A program made the position numbers and the translations under genes. This document shows, piece after piece, positions 8,105 to 16,109 of a stretch of DNA of 64,000 nucleotides (positions are counted from its first letter, which is position 1; the number at the start of each line of letters is the position of its first letter). The DNA is from Microbacterium salsuginis (lineage in GTDB: Bacteria > Actinomycetota > Actinomycetes > Actinomycetales > Microbacteriaceae). Location of the stretch: assembly GCF_012524205.1 (NCBI RefSeq), contig NZ_JABACI010000001.1, forward strand, positions 682,001-746,000, read 5' to 3'. Under the pieces are notes generated by a model. That model had not been told where the DNA came from. It was given only the letters and a program-made list of their open reading frames with translations, and made no database searches.

Positions 8105-9345
8105 GCGGCTTGCGCACCGTCGAGGAGCACCTCGACGGTGTTCTGGCCGCGACCCCGGCCCTCCCCTCAGAGACGGTGCCGCTCGACCGAGCCCATGGCC
8201 GCACGCTGCACCAGCCGGTGCGGGCAGCGGTCGACATCCCGGTGTTCGACAACTCGGCGATGGACGGCTTCGCGGTGCGGTTCGCGGATGTTGCGGATGC
8301 CTCGCCGTCGGCGCCCGTGTCGCTGAGGGTCGTCGCGGATCTGCCCGCCGGCACCGACGCCGATCCGGCCCTCGGCGCGACGGAGGCCGCACGCATCATG
8401 ACGGGATCGCCGGTGCCGGCCGACGCCGACGCGATCGTGCCCTTCGAAGACACCGCAGGCGGGCTGGCCGATTCCCTCGGCACGATCCGCGTGCTGGCAG
8501 CACCCCGCCGGGCAGGCGCCCATATCCGGCGCGCAGGCGAGGACACCCGGCGCGGCGACGAGGTGCTGCCGGCGGGGATGCTGCTCGGGCCGCTCCAGAT
8601 CGCCGCAGCGGCAGCGTGCGGAGTCGCGGACGTCGTCGTCGCGGCGCAGCCTCGCGTGGCCGTCATCTCGACCGGCAGCGAGCTCGTCGAGCCCGGCGCT
8701 CCGCTGCGCCGCGGGCAGATACCCGAATCGAACAGTCACCTGCTGGCGGGTCTCGTCGCCGAGGCGGGGGCCGTCGTGGTGCGGCGGGCGAGCGTGCGCG
8801 ACGAGGGCGGCGGCCTCGAACAGGTGCTGGCGCAGGTGACGGATGCCGCCGGCCCGGATCGCGCCGACGTCGTGGTGTTCTCGGGCGGGGTCAGCGCCGG
8901 TGCGTACGAGGTGGTCAAGACGACCCTCGCCGAGTCGATGGCCTTCTCGAAGATCGCGATGCAGCCGGGCAAGCCTCAGGGGTTCGGCCGGCTGCCGGCC
9001 GGTGCCCTGCTCTTCGGTCTGCCCGGCAACCCGGTGAGCGCGGCCGTCTCGTTCGAGGCGTTCGTGCGGCCGGCTCTCTTGCGCATGCAGGGCCGGACTG
9101 TCCTGCACCGCCCGATCATCGCGATTCGGGCCGGTGCGGCCTGGCGCACGCCCCCGGCGCGTCGCCAGTACCTTCCCGTCACGATCGATCGAACCGATCC
9201 CCGTGGATGGCGGGCGCTTCCGGCGACCTCCGGAGGATCGCACCTCGCGGGCGGACTCGGCAGGGCGGAGGCGTACGCCGTCATCCCGGCCGACGTCGAA
9301 GCGGTGTCCGAGGGCGACGTCGTCGATGTCATGCTGATCTCATGA
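8101..9345 (+). CDS. moeA: Molybdopterin molybdotransferase MoeA
   Basis: A 414-residue enzyme that inserts molybdate into adenylylated molybdopterin to give the molybdenum cofactor. Conserved segments are DNSAMDGFAVR near residue 56, GAHIRRAGEDTRRGDEVLP near 140, VFSGGVSAGAYEVVK near 260 and FGLPGNPVSAAVSFE near 300. The C-terminal region has the small beta domain of MoeA. The GTG at 8101 overlaps the moeZ stop as GTGA, so the start is well supported. Length is normal for the family. Confidence 0.94.
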   Translation: MSGLRTVEEHLDGVLAATPALPSETVPLDRAHGRTLHQPVRAAVDIPVFDNSAMDGFAVRFADVADASPSAPVSLRVVADLPAGTDADPALGATEAARIMTGSPVPADADAIVPFEDTAGGLADSLGTIRVLAAPRRAGAHIRRAGEDTRRGDEVLPAGMLLGPLQIAAAAACGVADVVVAAQPRVAVISTGSELVEPGAPLRRGQIPESNSHLLAGLVAEAGAVVVRRASVRDEGGGLEQVLAQVTDAAGPDRADVVVFSGGVSAGAYEVVKTTLAESMAFSKIAMQPGKPQGFGRLPAGALLFGLPGNPVSAAVSFEAFVRPALLRMQGRTVLHRPIIAIRAGAAWRTPPARRQYLPVTIDRTDPRGWRALPATSGGSHLAGGLGRAEAYAVIPADVEAVSEGDVVDVMLIS

Positions 9346-9896
9346 GCACGGCACCATCCCACGGATTCACGCATCTCGACGAGGCCGGGCACGCCCGCAT
9401 GGTCGACGTGACGCACAAGCAGCCGACGGTCCGCTCGGCCACCGCGCGGGGCTTCGTCCGCTGCGCTCCGCACGTCGTGGCGGCCCTCCGCGACGGCTCG
9501 GTGCCGAAGGGCGATGTGCTGGCCGTCGCACGCATCTCGGGCATCCAGGCGGCCAAGCGCACGCCGGACCTGCTCCCCCTCGCCCACGTCATCGGCGTCC
9601 ACGGCGCCGCGGTCGACCTCGCCATCGACGACGACGGCGTCGCGATCGAGGCCACCGTGCGCACGGCGGACCGCACCGGCGTCGAGATGGAGGCACTGAC
9701 CGCTGTGACGGTCGCGGCCCTCGCGGTCATCGACATGGTGAAAGCCCTCGACAAGGGGACGTCGATCGAGAGCGTGCGGATCGTCGCGAAGACCGGCGGC
9801 AAGAGCGGCGACTGGGGCCCCGCGGCCGGAGGCTCGGCACGACGCGACAGCGGCGAGCCGAGCAGCCGTGGGGAGCTGCGTCCCGACGAGGCGTGA
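9342..9896 (+). CDS. moaC: Cyclic pyranopterin monophosphate synthase MoaC
   Basis: A 184-residue enzyme that converts the MoaA product into cyclic pyranopterin monophosphate. Conserved segments include FTHLDEAGHARMVDVTHK near the N-terminus, KRTPDLLPLAHVIGVHGAAV near residue 75, EATVRTADRTGVEMEALTAV and the C-terminal KTGGKSG. A Ser/Arg-rich tail of about 20 residues follows the family core and is probably disordered. The ATG at 9342 overlaps the moeA stop as ATGA. Its partner moaA is not in this window. Confidence 0.94.
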   Translation: MSTAPSHGFTHLDEAGHARMVDVTHKQPTVRSATARGFVRCAPHVVAALRDGSVPKGDVLAVARISGIQAAKRTPDLLPLAHVIGVHGAAVDLAIDDDGVAIEATVRTADRTGVEMEALTAVTVAALAVIDMVKALDKGTSIESVRIVAKTGGKSGDWGPAAGGSARRDSGEPSSRGELRPDEA

Positions 9897-10573
9897 TGGC
9901 AGGCCCGCGCGTGCCCGTGGTGCCCGGCGGCCTGGGCGCGATCCTGCTCGCCGGCGGTCGTGCCACGCGCGTCGACGGCGCGACCAAGCCGCTGTTCGAG
10001 ATCGGCGGACGCACGCTGCTGCGCACCGCCGTGGAGGCGGCGACGGATGCAGGAGCCCGACCGATCACGGTGGCTGCGCCGGTGCTCGACGACAGCCTGG
10101 ACGTCACATGGGTCCGCGAGGACCCGCCGTTCACCGGACCGGCCGCGGGGATCGTCGCAGCACTGGAGTCGTGGGCGGACGCCGATCCCGAGTGGACACT
10201 TGTGCTCGCATGCGACCTCCCCCGCGCCGACGCGGCGGTGCGGCGGCTGGTCGACGACATCGTGCTCCTCCCCGCCGACGCCGACGGGGTGTGCCTCGGC
10301 GACGTGTCGAGCACTCCACAGTGGCTGACCGGCGTCTATCGCACGCGCGCGCTGCGGGCGGCAGCATCCGCTCTCCCTGATCACGGACGAGATGCAGCGG
10401 TGCGTGCACTCGTCGACGACCTCGCGATCACGGTGGTCACCATGGCCGACGACCTGACCCGCGACGTCGACACGTGGGAGGATCTGGAACAGGCGCGATC
10501 CGCCGCGCCGCCGTACAGCGCAACACGCGATACCGGACAGACAGCCGACCGCAGAGCTGAGGAGCCGTCATGA
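9893..10573 (+). CDS. mobA: Molybdenum cofactor guanylyltransferase MobA-like protein
   Basis: A 226-residue nucleotidyltransferase likely to attach GMP to the molybdenum cofactor, giving the guanine dinucleotide form. The N-terminal loop LAGGRATRVDGATKP matches the LAGG...R...K nucleotide-binding signature, and DPPFTGPAAGIVAALE and VLACDLPRAD match MobA motifs 2 and 3. The usual Gly-x-Asp-Lys is Gly-Ala-Thr-Lys here. GTG 9893 and ATG 9896 both overlap the moaC stop and differ by one residue. A C-terminal tail of about 30 residues is polar. A CTP- or other NTP-transferase is the alternative. Confidence 0.85.
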   Translation: MMAGPRVPVVPGGLGAILLAGGRATRVDGATKPLFEIGGRTLLRTAVEAATDAGARPITVAAPVLDDSLDVTWVREDPPFTGPAAGIVAALESWADADPEWTLVLACDLPRADAAVRRLVDDIVLLPADADGVCLGDVSSTPQWLTGVYRTRALRAAASALPDHGRDAAVRALVDDLAITVVTMADDLTRDVDTWEDLEQARSAAPPYSATRDTGQTADRRAEEPS

Positions 10574-10839
10574 GCGAGCAGTCCCGTACCCTTCCGCCCG
10601 AAGCCCTCGACGCGTGGGCCGCCGCGCTGCGCGAGCGCTTCGGCCTCGCCGACGACGACGTGCCGGTCGCCGCGGTGCTGGATCTCACGCGCGACGTCGC
10701 GAACGGCGTCGCCCGTCCCGCTGCGCCGCTGGGCGCCTTCGTCGCCGGTCTCGTCGCCGGACGTGCGGGCACCGATCCGGCCGAGATCCGCGCCGCCCTG
10801 GACGCCGTCGCCGAGGCGGCGGCCGGGTGGGAGCAGTAG
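10570..10839 (+). CDS. DUF6457-type small protein in the molybdopterin operon
   Basis: An 89-residue acidic, Ala-rich, probably all-helical cytosolic protein. It resembles proteins listed as DUF6457, found next to molybdopterin genes in actinobacteria; that recollection could not be checked here. Features are PEALDAWAAALRERFGL, then DVPVAAVLDLTRDVANGVARP and a GAFVAGLVAGRAG segment. It overlaps mobA at its start (ATGA) and moaD at its end (TAGTG), so it is co-translated between two cofactor enzymes. A role as assembly factor or chaperone is inference. Confidence 0.75.
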   Translation: MSEQSRTLPPEALDAWAAALRERFGLADDDVPVAAVLDLTRDVANGVARPAAPLGAFVAGLVAGRAGTDPAEIRAALDAVAEAAAGWEQ

Positions 10840-11072
10840 TGGCCGTCGTCCGCTACTTCGCGGCCGCGCAGGACGCCACCGGCCGTGACACCGAACGGCG
10901 TGCCGAATCGACCCTGGGCGACCTGCGGCGCGCCGTGTCGGACGCGTATCCCGAGCTCGGCGGCATCCTGCCGCGTTGCGCGGTGCTCGTGGCCGGCGCG
11001 CGCGTCGACGACGCCACGCCCCTGGCCGACGACGATCTGGTTGACGTGCTTCCGCCGTTCGCCGGCGGCTGA
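10839..11072 (+). CDS. moaD: Molybdopterin synthase small subunit MoaD
   Basis: A 77-residue ubiquitin-like sulfur carrier. It begins VAVVRYFAAAQDATGRD, a typical MoaD beta-grasp opening, and ends DDLVDVLPPFAGG with the Gly-Gly tail that is adenylated by MoeZ and carries the thiocarboxylate sulfur. It acts with MoaE, which is encoded nearby on the opposite strand. The GTG start at 10839 shares a base with the TAG stop of the upstream gene. It is the last gene of the plus-strand operon; a long hairpin element follows at 11114-11209. Confidence 0.93.
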   Translation: MAVVRYFAAAQDATGRDTERRAESTLGDLRRAVSDAYPELGGILPRCAVLVAGARVDDATPLADDDLVDVLPPFAGG

Positions 11073-11113
11073 CCCGGGAACGCGGCGTCGGTCAGCGCCG
11101 AGGCGACCACAAC

Positions 11114-11209
11114 ATCGGATCCGCACCTGCGGACCACCACGGCGACACGCCGGTGACGGATGCCTCACGCCCGCGTGTCGCGACTCCCATCCGCACCTGC
11201 GGATCCGAT
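11114..11209. repeat. Long imperfect inverted repeat between moaD and moaE
   Basis: About 43-base arms separated by about 16 bases. The outer arm pairs ATCGGATCCGCA at 11114-11125 with its complement near 11198-11209 and contains the dyad ATCCGCA-CC-TGCGGA in both arms. The inner arm pairs GCGACACGC (11142-11150) with GCGTGTCGC (11173-11181). It lies between the convergent ends of moaD and moaE. Its left inner arm contains CACGGCGACACGCCG (11138-11152), found exactly again at 24977-24991. Apart from this element nothing is seen in 11073-11264. Confidence 0.8.
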
Positions 11210-11264
11210 TCTGTGCGCGCGGCGCCGCGCAGACAGGTGCCGAGCGGCCGGGCGCCGGGCGGAC

Positions 11265-11693
11265 TCAGCCGCCGAGGCCGAGCCACGTGGCGGTGCCGTC
11301 GGCCTCGACCTGCCGCTTCCACACCGGCAGCTCGGTCTTGATCGTCTCGATGATCGCGCGGCACACGTCGAAGGCCTCGCCGCGGTGCGCGGCGGCCACC
11401 GCGATCACGACGGCGGCATCGCCGACATCGAGGCGCCCGATCCGGTGCGACACGGCGACCACTGCCCCCGAGGACCCCACGGCGCTCTCGGCGATGCGCT
11501 GCAGGGCGGCCTCGGCGTCGGGATGGGCGGAGTACTCGAGTGCGACCACGGCGGTGGCGGCATCCGGATCGTGATCGCGCACGCGGCCGACGAACGTGGT
11601 GACGGCGCCCGCTGTCGTGTCGTCGACGGCCCGCAGATGCGCGTCGAGGTCGAGCGGCTCGGCGCTGATCGCGGCGACGCGGACGGCCGCCAT
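11265..11693 (-). CDS. moaE: Molybdopterin synthase large subunit MoaE
   Basis: A 142-residue catalytic subunit that transfers two sulfurs from MoaD thiocarboxylate to cyclic pyranopterin monophosphate. Recognised by AVTTFVGRVRDHD near residue 32, VVALEYSAHPDAE, VVAVSHRIGRLDVGDAAVV and the C-terminal IKTELPVWKRQ with the active-site lysine region. It overlaps the mog stop by ATGA, so mog-moaE is a two-gene unit on the minus strand, convergent with the moeZ-moaD operon. Confidence 0.94.
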   Translation of the reverse strand: MAAVRVAAISAEPLDLDAHLRAVDDTTAGAVTTFVGRVRDHDPDAATAVVALEYSAHPDAEAALQRIAESAVGSSGAVVAVSHRIGRLDVGDAAVVIAVAAAHRGEAFDVCRAIIETIKTELPVWKRQVEADGTATWLGLGG

Positions 11694-12175
11694 CAGTGAT
11701 CGCCCCCGCCGAGCTGATCGAGCACGTGTCGGGCGACGGACAGGATCACCGGCATCCCGGATGCCACGGCGCCCGGCGAGCCAGGAAGATTCACCACGAG
11801 CACGCCGTGCGGGTCGACGACGCCGACACGTCCCCGGGTCAGCATGCCCGCGGGCTTCTCGGCGGCACCGCGACGACGCAGCTCCTCGGCGATGCCCGGG
11901 ACCTCACGCGTGATGACACGGGCCGTGCCCTCTGGCGTCTGATCGCGGAGAGAGACGCCCGTGCCGCCGGTGGTGACGAGGAGCTTGACGCCCGCGACGA
12001 TCTCGGCGGTCAGGGCACGTTCGACGTTGTCGGCGCCGTCCGGCACGACCACGGCATCCGCGCAGTCGAACCCTGCCTCGCGCAGCGCCGCGACGGCGAT
12101 CGGGCCGCTCGCATCCTCGCGCTCGCCCGCGGCGGAGCGGTCCGAGACGGTCAGGACGGCGGCACGCATGGTCAC
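11693..12175 (-). CDS. mog: Molybdopterin adenylyltransferase MogA/MoaB family
   Basis: A 160-residue enzyme that adenylates molybdopterin before metal insertion by MoeA. It opens AAVLTVSDRSAAGEREDASG, has LLVTTGGTGVSLRDQTPE near residue 75 and VVNLPGSPGAVASGMPVI near 125, the pterin- and ATP-binding motifs of MogA, MoaB and the G-domain of Cnx1. The GTG start is supported by TAGGCT exactly 6 nt upstream (12182-12187), a leaderless -10 box; an in-frame ATG two codons on would fit less well. MogA and MoaB are not separable from sequence alone. Confidence 0.92.
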   Translation of the reverse strand: MTMRAAVLTVSDRSAAGEREDASGPIAVAALREAGFDCADAVVVPDGADNVERALTAEIVAGVKLLVTTGGTGVSLRDQTPEGTARVITREVPGIAEELRRRGAAEKPAGMLTRGRVGVVDPHGVLVVNLPGSPGAVASGMPVILSVARHVLDQLGGGDH

Positions 12176-12218
12176 CGCACCAGCCTAAGACCGACCGGTA
12201 CGGGGTGGCACGCGGCAG

Positions 12219-14732
12219 TCAGCGCCGATGCTCGAGCCTCACCATGACCGACTTCGAGGTCGGCGTGCCCGAGACGTCGGCCACCGAGTCCAGCGGCACG
12301 AGCACGTTCGTCTCCGGGTAGTACGCCGCAGCGTTGCCCCGCGGCGTCCGGTAGGCGACGATGCGGAACTCCTCAGCCCGGCGGTACTCGATCGTGCCGT
12401 CGGCGCGCGTCCACTCCGAGATGAGGTCGACGATCTCGTCCTCGACGAATCCGAGGGCGGTGATGTCCTTGGCGTTCACCAGCACGACGCGACGCCCGTT
12501 GTGGATGCCGCGATAACGGTCGTCCTTGCCGTAGATGGTGGTGTTGTACTGGTCGTGCGAGCGCAGGGTCTGCAGCAGCAGGCGTCCCTTCGGGATCACC
12601 GGGTACTCCAGCGGGTTGACCGTGAACCGCGCCTTGCCGTCGGCGGTGGCGAAACGCCGGGCATCCCGCGGACCGTTCGGCAGGAAGAACGTGCGCCCCT
12701 TCTGGATGCGCTCGTCGTAGTCCTCGAATCCGGGGATCACCCGCGCGATGTGGCCGCGGATGAGCGCGTAGTCGGCTTCGAGCTCGGCCCAATCGGCGTG
12801 CGGGATGTTGGACGGATGCCGCGACCCGGCCGAGGCCAGCGCGTCCACGCTCTCGACGGCGCCGTGCTCGGGCAGACCGCGGTCGGCGCCTTCGGTCGTC
12901 GAGCGCCTCTCGTCGCGGTCGCTGGCGTCCCCTTGCTCAGCAACCGGTGCGCGAGACGCGACGCCCGGAGACTGGTCAGCGCGATTCGGCTCGCCCGTTC
13001 CTCGCTCGCTCAACGACCGGGAATCGAACACGAGCCCGCACAGCCGGGCGATGATCGCGACCTCGCTGAGCAGATCCTCCGCGGGAGGCGCCAGCCGGCC
13101 GCGCGAGGCGTGCACCGCGCCCATCGAGTCCTCGACGGTCACGCGCTGCTCGCGACCGCCACGGCGGTCGCGGTCGGTGCGGCCCAGCGTGGGGAGGATC
13201 AGGGCCCGTCGACCCGTCACCACGTGCGAGCGGTTGAGCTTGGTCGACACCTGCACGGTGAGTCCGACGCGGGCCATGCCGGCCTCGACGACGGCGGTGT
13301 CGGGCGTCGCCGAGACGAAGTTGCCGCCCATCCCCATGAAGAAGCGGACGCCGCCGTCGCGCATCGCGCGGATCGCCTGCACGGTGTCGAAGCCGTGCTC
13401 GCGCGGTGCGGCGAAAGCGAACTCGGCGTCGAGCGCGTCCAGGAATGCTGTCGACGGCTTCTCGTAGATGCCGACGGTGCGGTCGCCCTGGACGTTCGAG
13501 TGCCCGCGCACGGGGCAGACGCCGGCGCCCGACCGGCCGATGTTGCCCTGCAGCAGCAGCACGTTCACGACATCGCGCAGCGTCGCCACCGAGTGCTTGT
13601 GCTGCGTGAGTCCCATGGCCCAGCACACGATCGTCGCCTTCGAGGTGCGCACCGCCTCGCCGACCCGGCGCAGCGCCTTCTCGGGAAGGCCGGTGGCGAC
13701 GACGAAGTCGCGCCACGGAGCATCCGTCATCGCCTTCCGATAGGCGTCGAAGCCGCTGGTGTGCTCGGCGATGAAGTCGTGATCGAGCACACCGCCGTCG
13801 GCGGCCTCGGCCTCGAGCAGGTGCTTGCCGATCGCCTGGAACAGCGCCTGGTCGCCGCCGAGACGGATCTGGACGAACCCGTCGGCCAGCTTGGTGCCGC
13901 CGAACGCGACACCGCGGATGGTCTGCGGGTTCTCGAACCGCATGAGCCCGGCCTCGGGCAGCGGGTTGACCGCGATGATCGTGGCGCCGCGCTGCTTGGC
14001 CTTCTCGAGCGCCGACAGCATGCGCGGATGGTTGGTCCCCGGGTTCTGGCCCGCCACGATCAGCAGGTCGGCCTCGTGGACGTCCTCGATCGAGACGGTG
14101 CCCTTGCCGATGCCGATCGTCTCGGTCAGGGCGGATCCGCTGGATTCATGGCACATGTTCGAGCAGTCGGGCAGGTTGTTGGTCCCGAGGCCGCGCACGA
14201 GCAGCTGGTACAGGAAGGCGGCCTCGTTCGAGGTGCGACCGGACGTGTAGAACACGGCCTCGTTCGGGTCGTCGAGCGTCTTCAGCTCGTCGGCGATCGT
14301 CCGCAGCGCGTCGTCCCACGAGATCGGGCGGTAGTGCGTCGCACCCTCCTCGAGGATCATCGGATGCGTCAGCCGGCCCTGCTGCCCCAGCCACCAGTCG
14401 TCGTGCCCGCGGAGCTCGTCGATCGAGTGCTCCGCGAAGAACTCCGGCCCGACGCGCCGCAGCGTCGCCTCCTCGGCGACCGCCTTCGCGCCGTTCTCGC
14501 AGAACTCCGCGATATGCCGCTTGTCCTCCTCCGGCCACGCGCAGCCGGGGCAGTCGAAGCCGTCCTTCTGGTTCACCCGCAGCAGCGTCTGAACCGAGCG
14601 CGCGATGCCCATCTGCTCCTGCGAGATCTGCAGGGCGTGGAGCACGGCGGGCACGCCGACCGCGACCTTCTTGGGTCGGGTGGAGCGCACTCGGCTCTCG
14701 TCGATATCGGCTTTCGGGGGCTTCGTCGCCAT
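12219..14732 (-). CDS. FdhF/YdeP family molybdopterin oxidoreductase
   Basis: An 837-residue cytosolic molybdopterin-dependent oxidoreductase of the YdeP branch. CPGCAWPE near residue 60 is the N-terminal cysteine motif, followed by FYTSGRTSNEAAFLYQLL, SNMCHESSG in the active-site region, VAGQNPGTNHPRML, and a C-terminal cofactor-binding domain with LQTLRSHDQYNTTIY. YdeP proteins resemble formate dehydrogenase but their substrate is generally unknown. Residues about 568-640 are a low-complexity polar segment not expected in the fold, encoded by the repeat block at 12901-13020. TAGCCT lies 6 nt before the ATG. It is the probable client of the local cofactor genes. Confidence 0.88.
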   Translation of the reverse strand: MATKPPKADIDESRVRSTRPKKVAVGVPAVLHALQISQEQMGIARSVQTLLRVNQKDGFDCPGCAWPEEDKRHIAEFCENGAKAVAEEATLRRVGPEFFAEHSIDELRGHDDWWLGQQGRLTHPMILEEGATHYRPISWDDALRTIADELKTLDDPNEAVFYTSGRTSNEAAFLYQLLVRGLGTNNLPDCSNMCHESSGSALTETIGIGKGTVSIEDVHEADLLIVAGQNPGTNHPRMLSALEKAKQRGATIIAVNPLPEAGLMRFENPQTIRGVAFGGTKLADGFVQIRLGGDQALFQAIGKHLLEAEAADGGVLDHDFIAEHTSGFDAYRKAMTDAPWRDFVVATGLPEKALRRVGEAVRTSKATIVCWAMGLTQHKHSVATLRDVVNVLLLQGNIGRSGAGVCPVRGHSNVQGDRTVGIYEKPSTAFLDALDAEFAFAAPREHGFDTVQAIRAMRDGGVRFFMGMGGNFVSATPDTAVVEAGMARVGLTVQVSTKLNRSHVVTGRRALILPTLGRTDRDRRGGREQRVTVEDSMGAVHASRGRLAPPAEDLLSEVAIIARLCGLVFDSRSLSERGTGEPNRADQSPGVASRAPVAEQGDASDRDERRSTTEGADRGLPEHGAVESVDALASAGSRHPSNIPHADWAELEADYALIRGHIARVIPGFEDYDERIQKGRTFFLPNGPRDARRFATADGKARFTVNPLEYPVIPKGRLLLQTLRSHDQYNTTIYGKDDRYRGIHNGRRVVLVNAKDITALGFVEDEIVDLISEWTRADGTIEYRRAEEFRIVAYRTPRGNAAAYYPETNVLVPLDSVADVSGTPTSKSVMVRLEHRR
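12901..13020 (-). repeat. In-frame repeat block inside the YdeP-family gene
   Basis: A 120-base block bounded by two related 16-mers in the coding direction: CCGGTCGTTGAGCGAG (13020-13005) and CCGGTTGCTGAGCAAG (12947-12932), each followed by a purine-rich GAC/GCG tract. From memory these resemble dispersed CGTTGAGCGAGCG-type repeats of Microbacteriaceae; a genome search is needed. It is a multiple of three and codes for SRSLSERGTGEPNRADQ and a further polar stretch, so the reading frame survives. Confidence 0.6.
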
Positions 14733-14834
14733 GGTCCCAGGCTAAGCCTCCGCCGCGAGGGGTGGCTCCGCGATTCTCAGTGGGTGGAAGTCAGGCTGTC
14801 GTGAACGGATGCCGGGGCACCGGCATCCGGCGCG

Positions 14835-15350
14835 TCAGCCGCCCCACCACGCGCGCACGGTGCCGCGCACGTCGGCGCGGGCTACGGCTCCGCGTCCGGG
14901 GTGCGAGACCGAGAGGCGCGAGTCCGCGGACTCGGCGCGATTGTCGCCCATGACCCAGACGGTCTCGTCCGGAACCTCGACGCGGAACGGGATGTCGCCG
15001 CCCGGACGCGTGCCACCGGCGTAGGCCTCGTCGACGGGATCGCCGTTGACGAGCAGACGTCCCGTGCCGGCTTCGCAGCAGACCACGACGTCTCCGGCCA
15101 CGCCGACGACGCGCTTGACGAGCACCGCGTCTTCGTGACCCGACCAGCCCTCGCGGTCGGCGAACAGCACGATGTCGCCCCGCTGCGGCGTGCTCCACCG
15201 GTCGAAGACGACGACGTCGCCGCCGTGGAGCGTCGGGCTCATCGACTCGTTGCGGACGGTCGCGGTGCCCAGCGCCGCCACGGTCAGCGCCGCCGCCACG
15301 ACGGGCGCGACGACGGCCAGAACCAGGCGCGCCGCCGACATGCGCCTCAC
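14835..15350 (-). CDS. lepB: Signal peptidase I
   Basis: A 171-residue membrane protease that removes signal peptides. One N-terminal transmembrane helix (residues 8-30) precedes the catalytic region. The nucleophile lies in RNESMSPTL (Ser near residue 36), the general-base lysine in AVLVKRVVGVAGD, and the conserved box VWMGDNRAESADSR near the C-terminus. It is short, as in Gram-positive and sporulation-type enzymes. The GTG at 15350 overlaps the DUF305 stop as GTGA; ATG 15341 is the alternative. Its place after a secreted DUF305 gene in the copper/amine region may be functional or chance. Confidence 0.88.
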   Translation of the reverse strand: MRRMSAARLVLAVVAPVVAAALTVAALGTATVRNESMSPTLHGGDVVVFDRWSTPQRGDIVLFADREGWSGHEDAVLVKRVVGVAGDVVVCCEAGTGRLLVNGDPVDEAYAGGTRPGGDIPFRVEVPDETVWVMGDNRAESADSRLSVSHPGRGAVARADVRGTVRAWWGG

Positions 15351-16033
15351 GGCATGCCCTCGAGCAGACCGGTCATCGCCGCGATCTCTCGCGCCTGCTC
15401 GACGAGGACGTGCTTGCCCGACGTACGCACGAACGCGTTGGACGCCTCGGTCACGGCGCGGGTCGCCATGTCGAGGGCGCCCTCGTGGTGGACGATCATC
15501 AGCTCGAGGAAGAGGCGCTCGGCGCCGACGGACTCCGCCGCATCGAGCGCGGCGAGCTGCTCGGGCGTGGCCATGCCTCGCATGCCGGAGTGCGCGTGGT
15601 CGCCGCATCCGGACGGGACGGCACCGGATGCCGGTGCATGGTCGCCGTGCCCGCCCTCGCTGACGCCGCCCGCGGGGATCGCCTGCCGCCATGCGTCCTG
15701 CCAGGCCCGCATCGTCTGGATCTCGGCGGACTGGTCGGCGACGATGAACTCCGCCAGGGCCCGGGTGCGCTCGCTGACGTCATTCGCGTCCAGCACCAGG
15801 GCGCTCAGCTCGAGCGCCTGCTCGTGGTGCGGGATCATGCCCTCGATGTAGCAGTGGTCCTCGACAGTGGGATAGGCGGCGGTCGCGGCATCCGTCACCG
15901 CCGGATCGACATTCGCCGCCGCGACCGGGGCCGAGGCGGGCGGCGAGGTGAGCCCCAGCGTCACGACGCCGGCTCCCAGGAGTCCGATCGATGCGGCGAG
16001 CACCACCCCGATGCCGGCGACGCGACTGCGCAT
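15347..16033 (-). CDS. Secreted DUF305 (CopM-like) protein
   Basis: A 228-residue exported protein with an N-terminal signal or anchor helix (residues 7-30). It is a duplicated DUF305 four-helix unit: GMIPHHEQALELS in the first half and LMIVHHEGALDMAT in the second, the His pairs thought to bind copper in CopM-like proteins. Between them is a His/Gly-rich linker (EGGHGDHAP, CGDHAHSGM), a further likely metal-binding site. The ATG has a good ribosome-binding site, GAAAGGA. It lies just downstream of the split amine oxidase, so copper delivery is an attractive but unproved role. Confidence 0.85.
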   Translation of the reverse strand: MRSRVAGIGVVLAASIGLLGAGVVTLGLTSPPASAPVAAANVDPAVTDAATAAYPTVEDHCYIEGMIPHHEQALELSALVLDANDVSERTRALAEFIVADQSAEIQTMRAWQDAWRQAIPAGGVSEGGHGDHAPASGAVPSGCGDHAHSGMRGMATPEQLAALDAAESVGAERLFLELMIVHHEGALDMATRAVTEASNAFVRTSGKHVLVEQAREIAAMTGLLEGMP

Positions 16034-16067
16034 GCGGGTGTCCTTTCGATGGAACGGCGAAGGGATG

Positions 16068-16104
16068 CCGCGGGGCGGCGCGTCCTCGACGCACCGCCCC
16101 GCGG
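16068..16104 (-). terminator. Stem-loop after the amine oxidase gene
   Basis: CCGCGGGGCGG (16068-16078) pairs perfectly with CCGCCCCGCGG (16094-16104) across a 15-base loop. It lies between the stop of the catalytic amine oxidase ORF at 16110 and the DUF305 start at 16033. There is no T-run, as is common in actinobacteria, so termination or processing are both possible. Confidence 0.6.
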
Positions 16105-16109
16105 TCGGA

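Noticed and set aside
11114..11209. Hairpins at 11.1, 25.0 and 59.1 kb as insertion sequences or attC sites
   Set aside because: No transposase or integrase gene, no target duplication seen, and their outer arms differ.
12228..14804. 858-codon open frame on the plus strand
   Set aside because: It is the antisense shadow of the YdeP-family gene; its product is Arg/Asp/His-rich low complexity without any fold motif.
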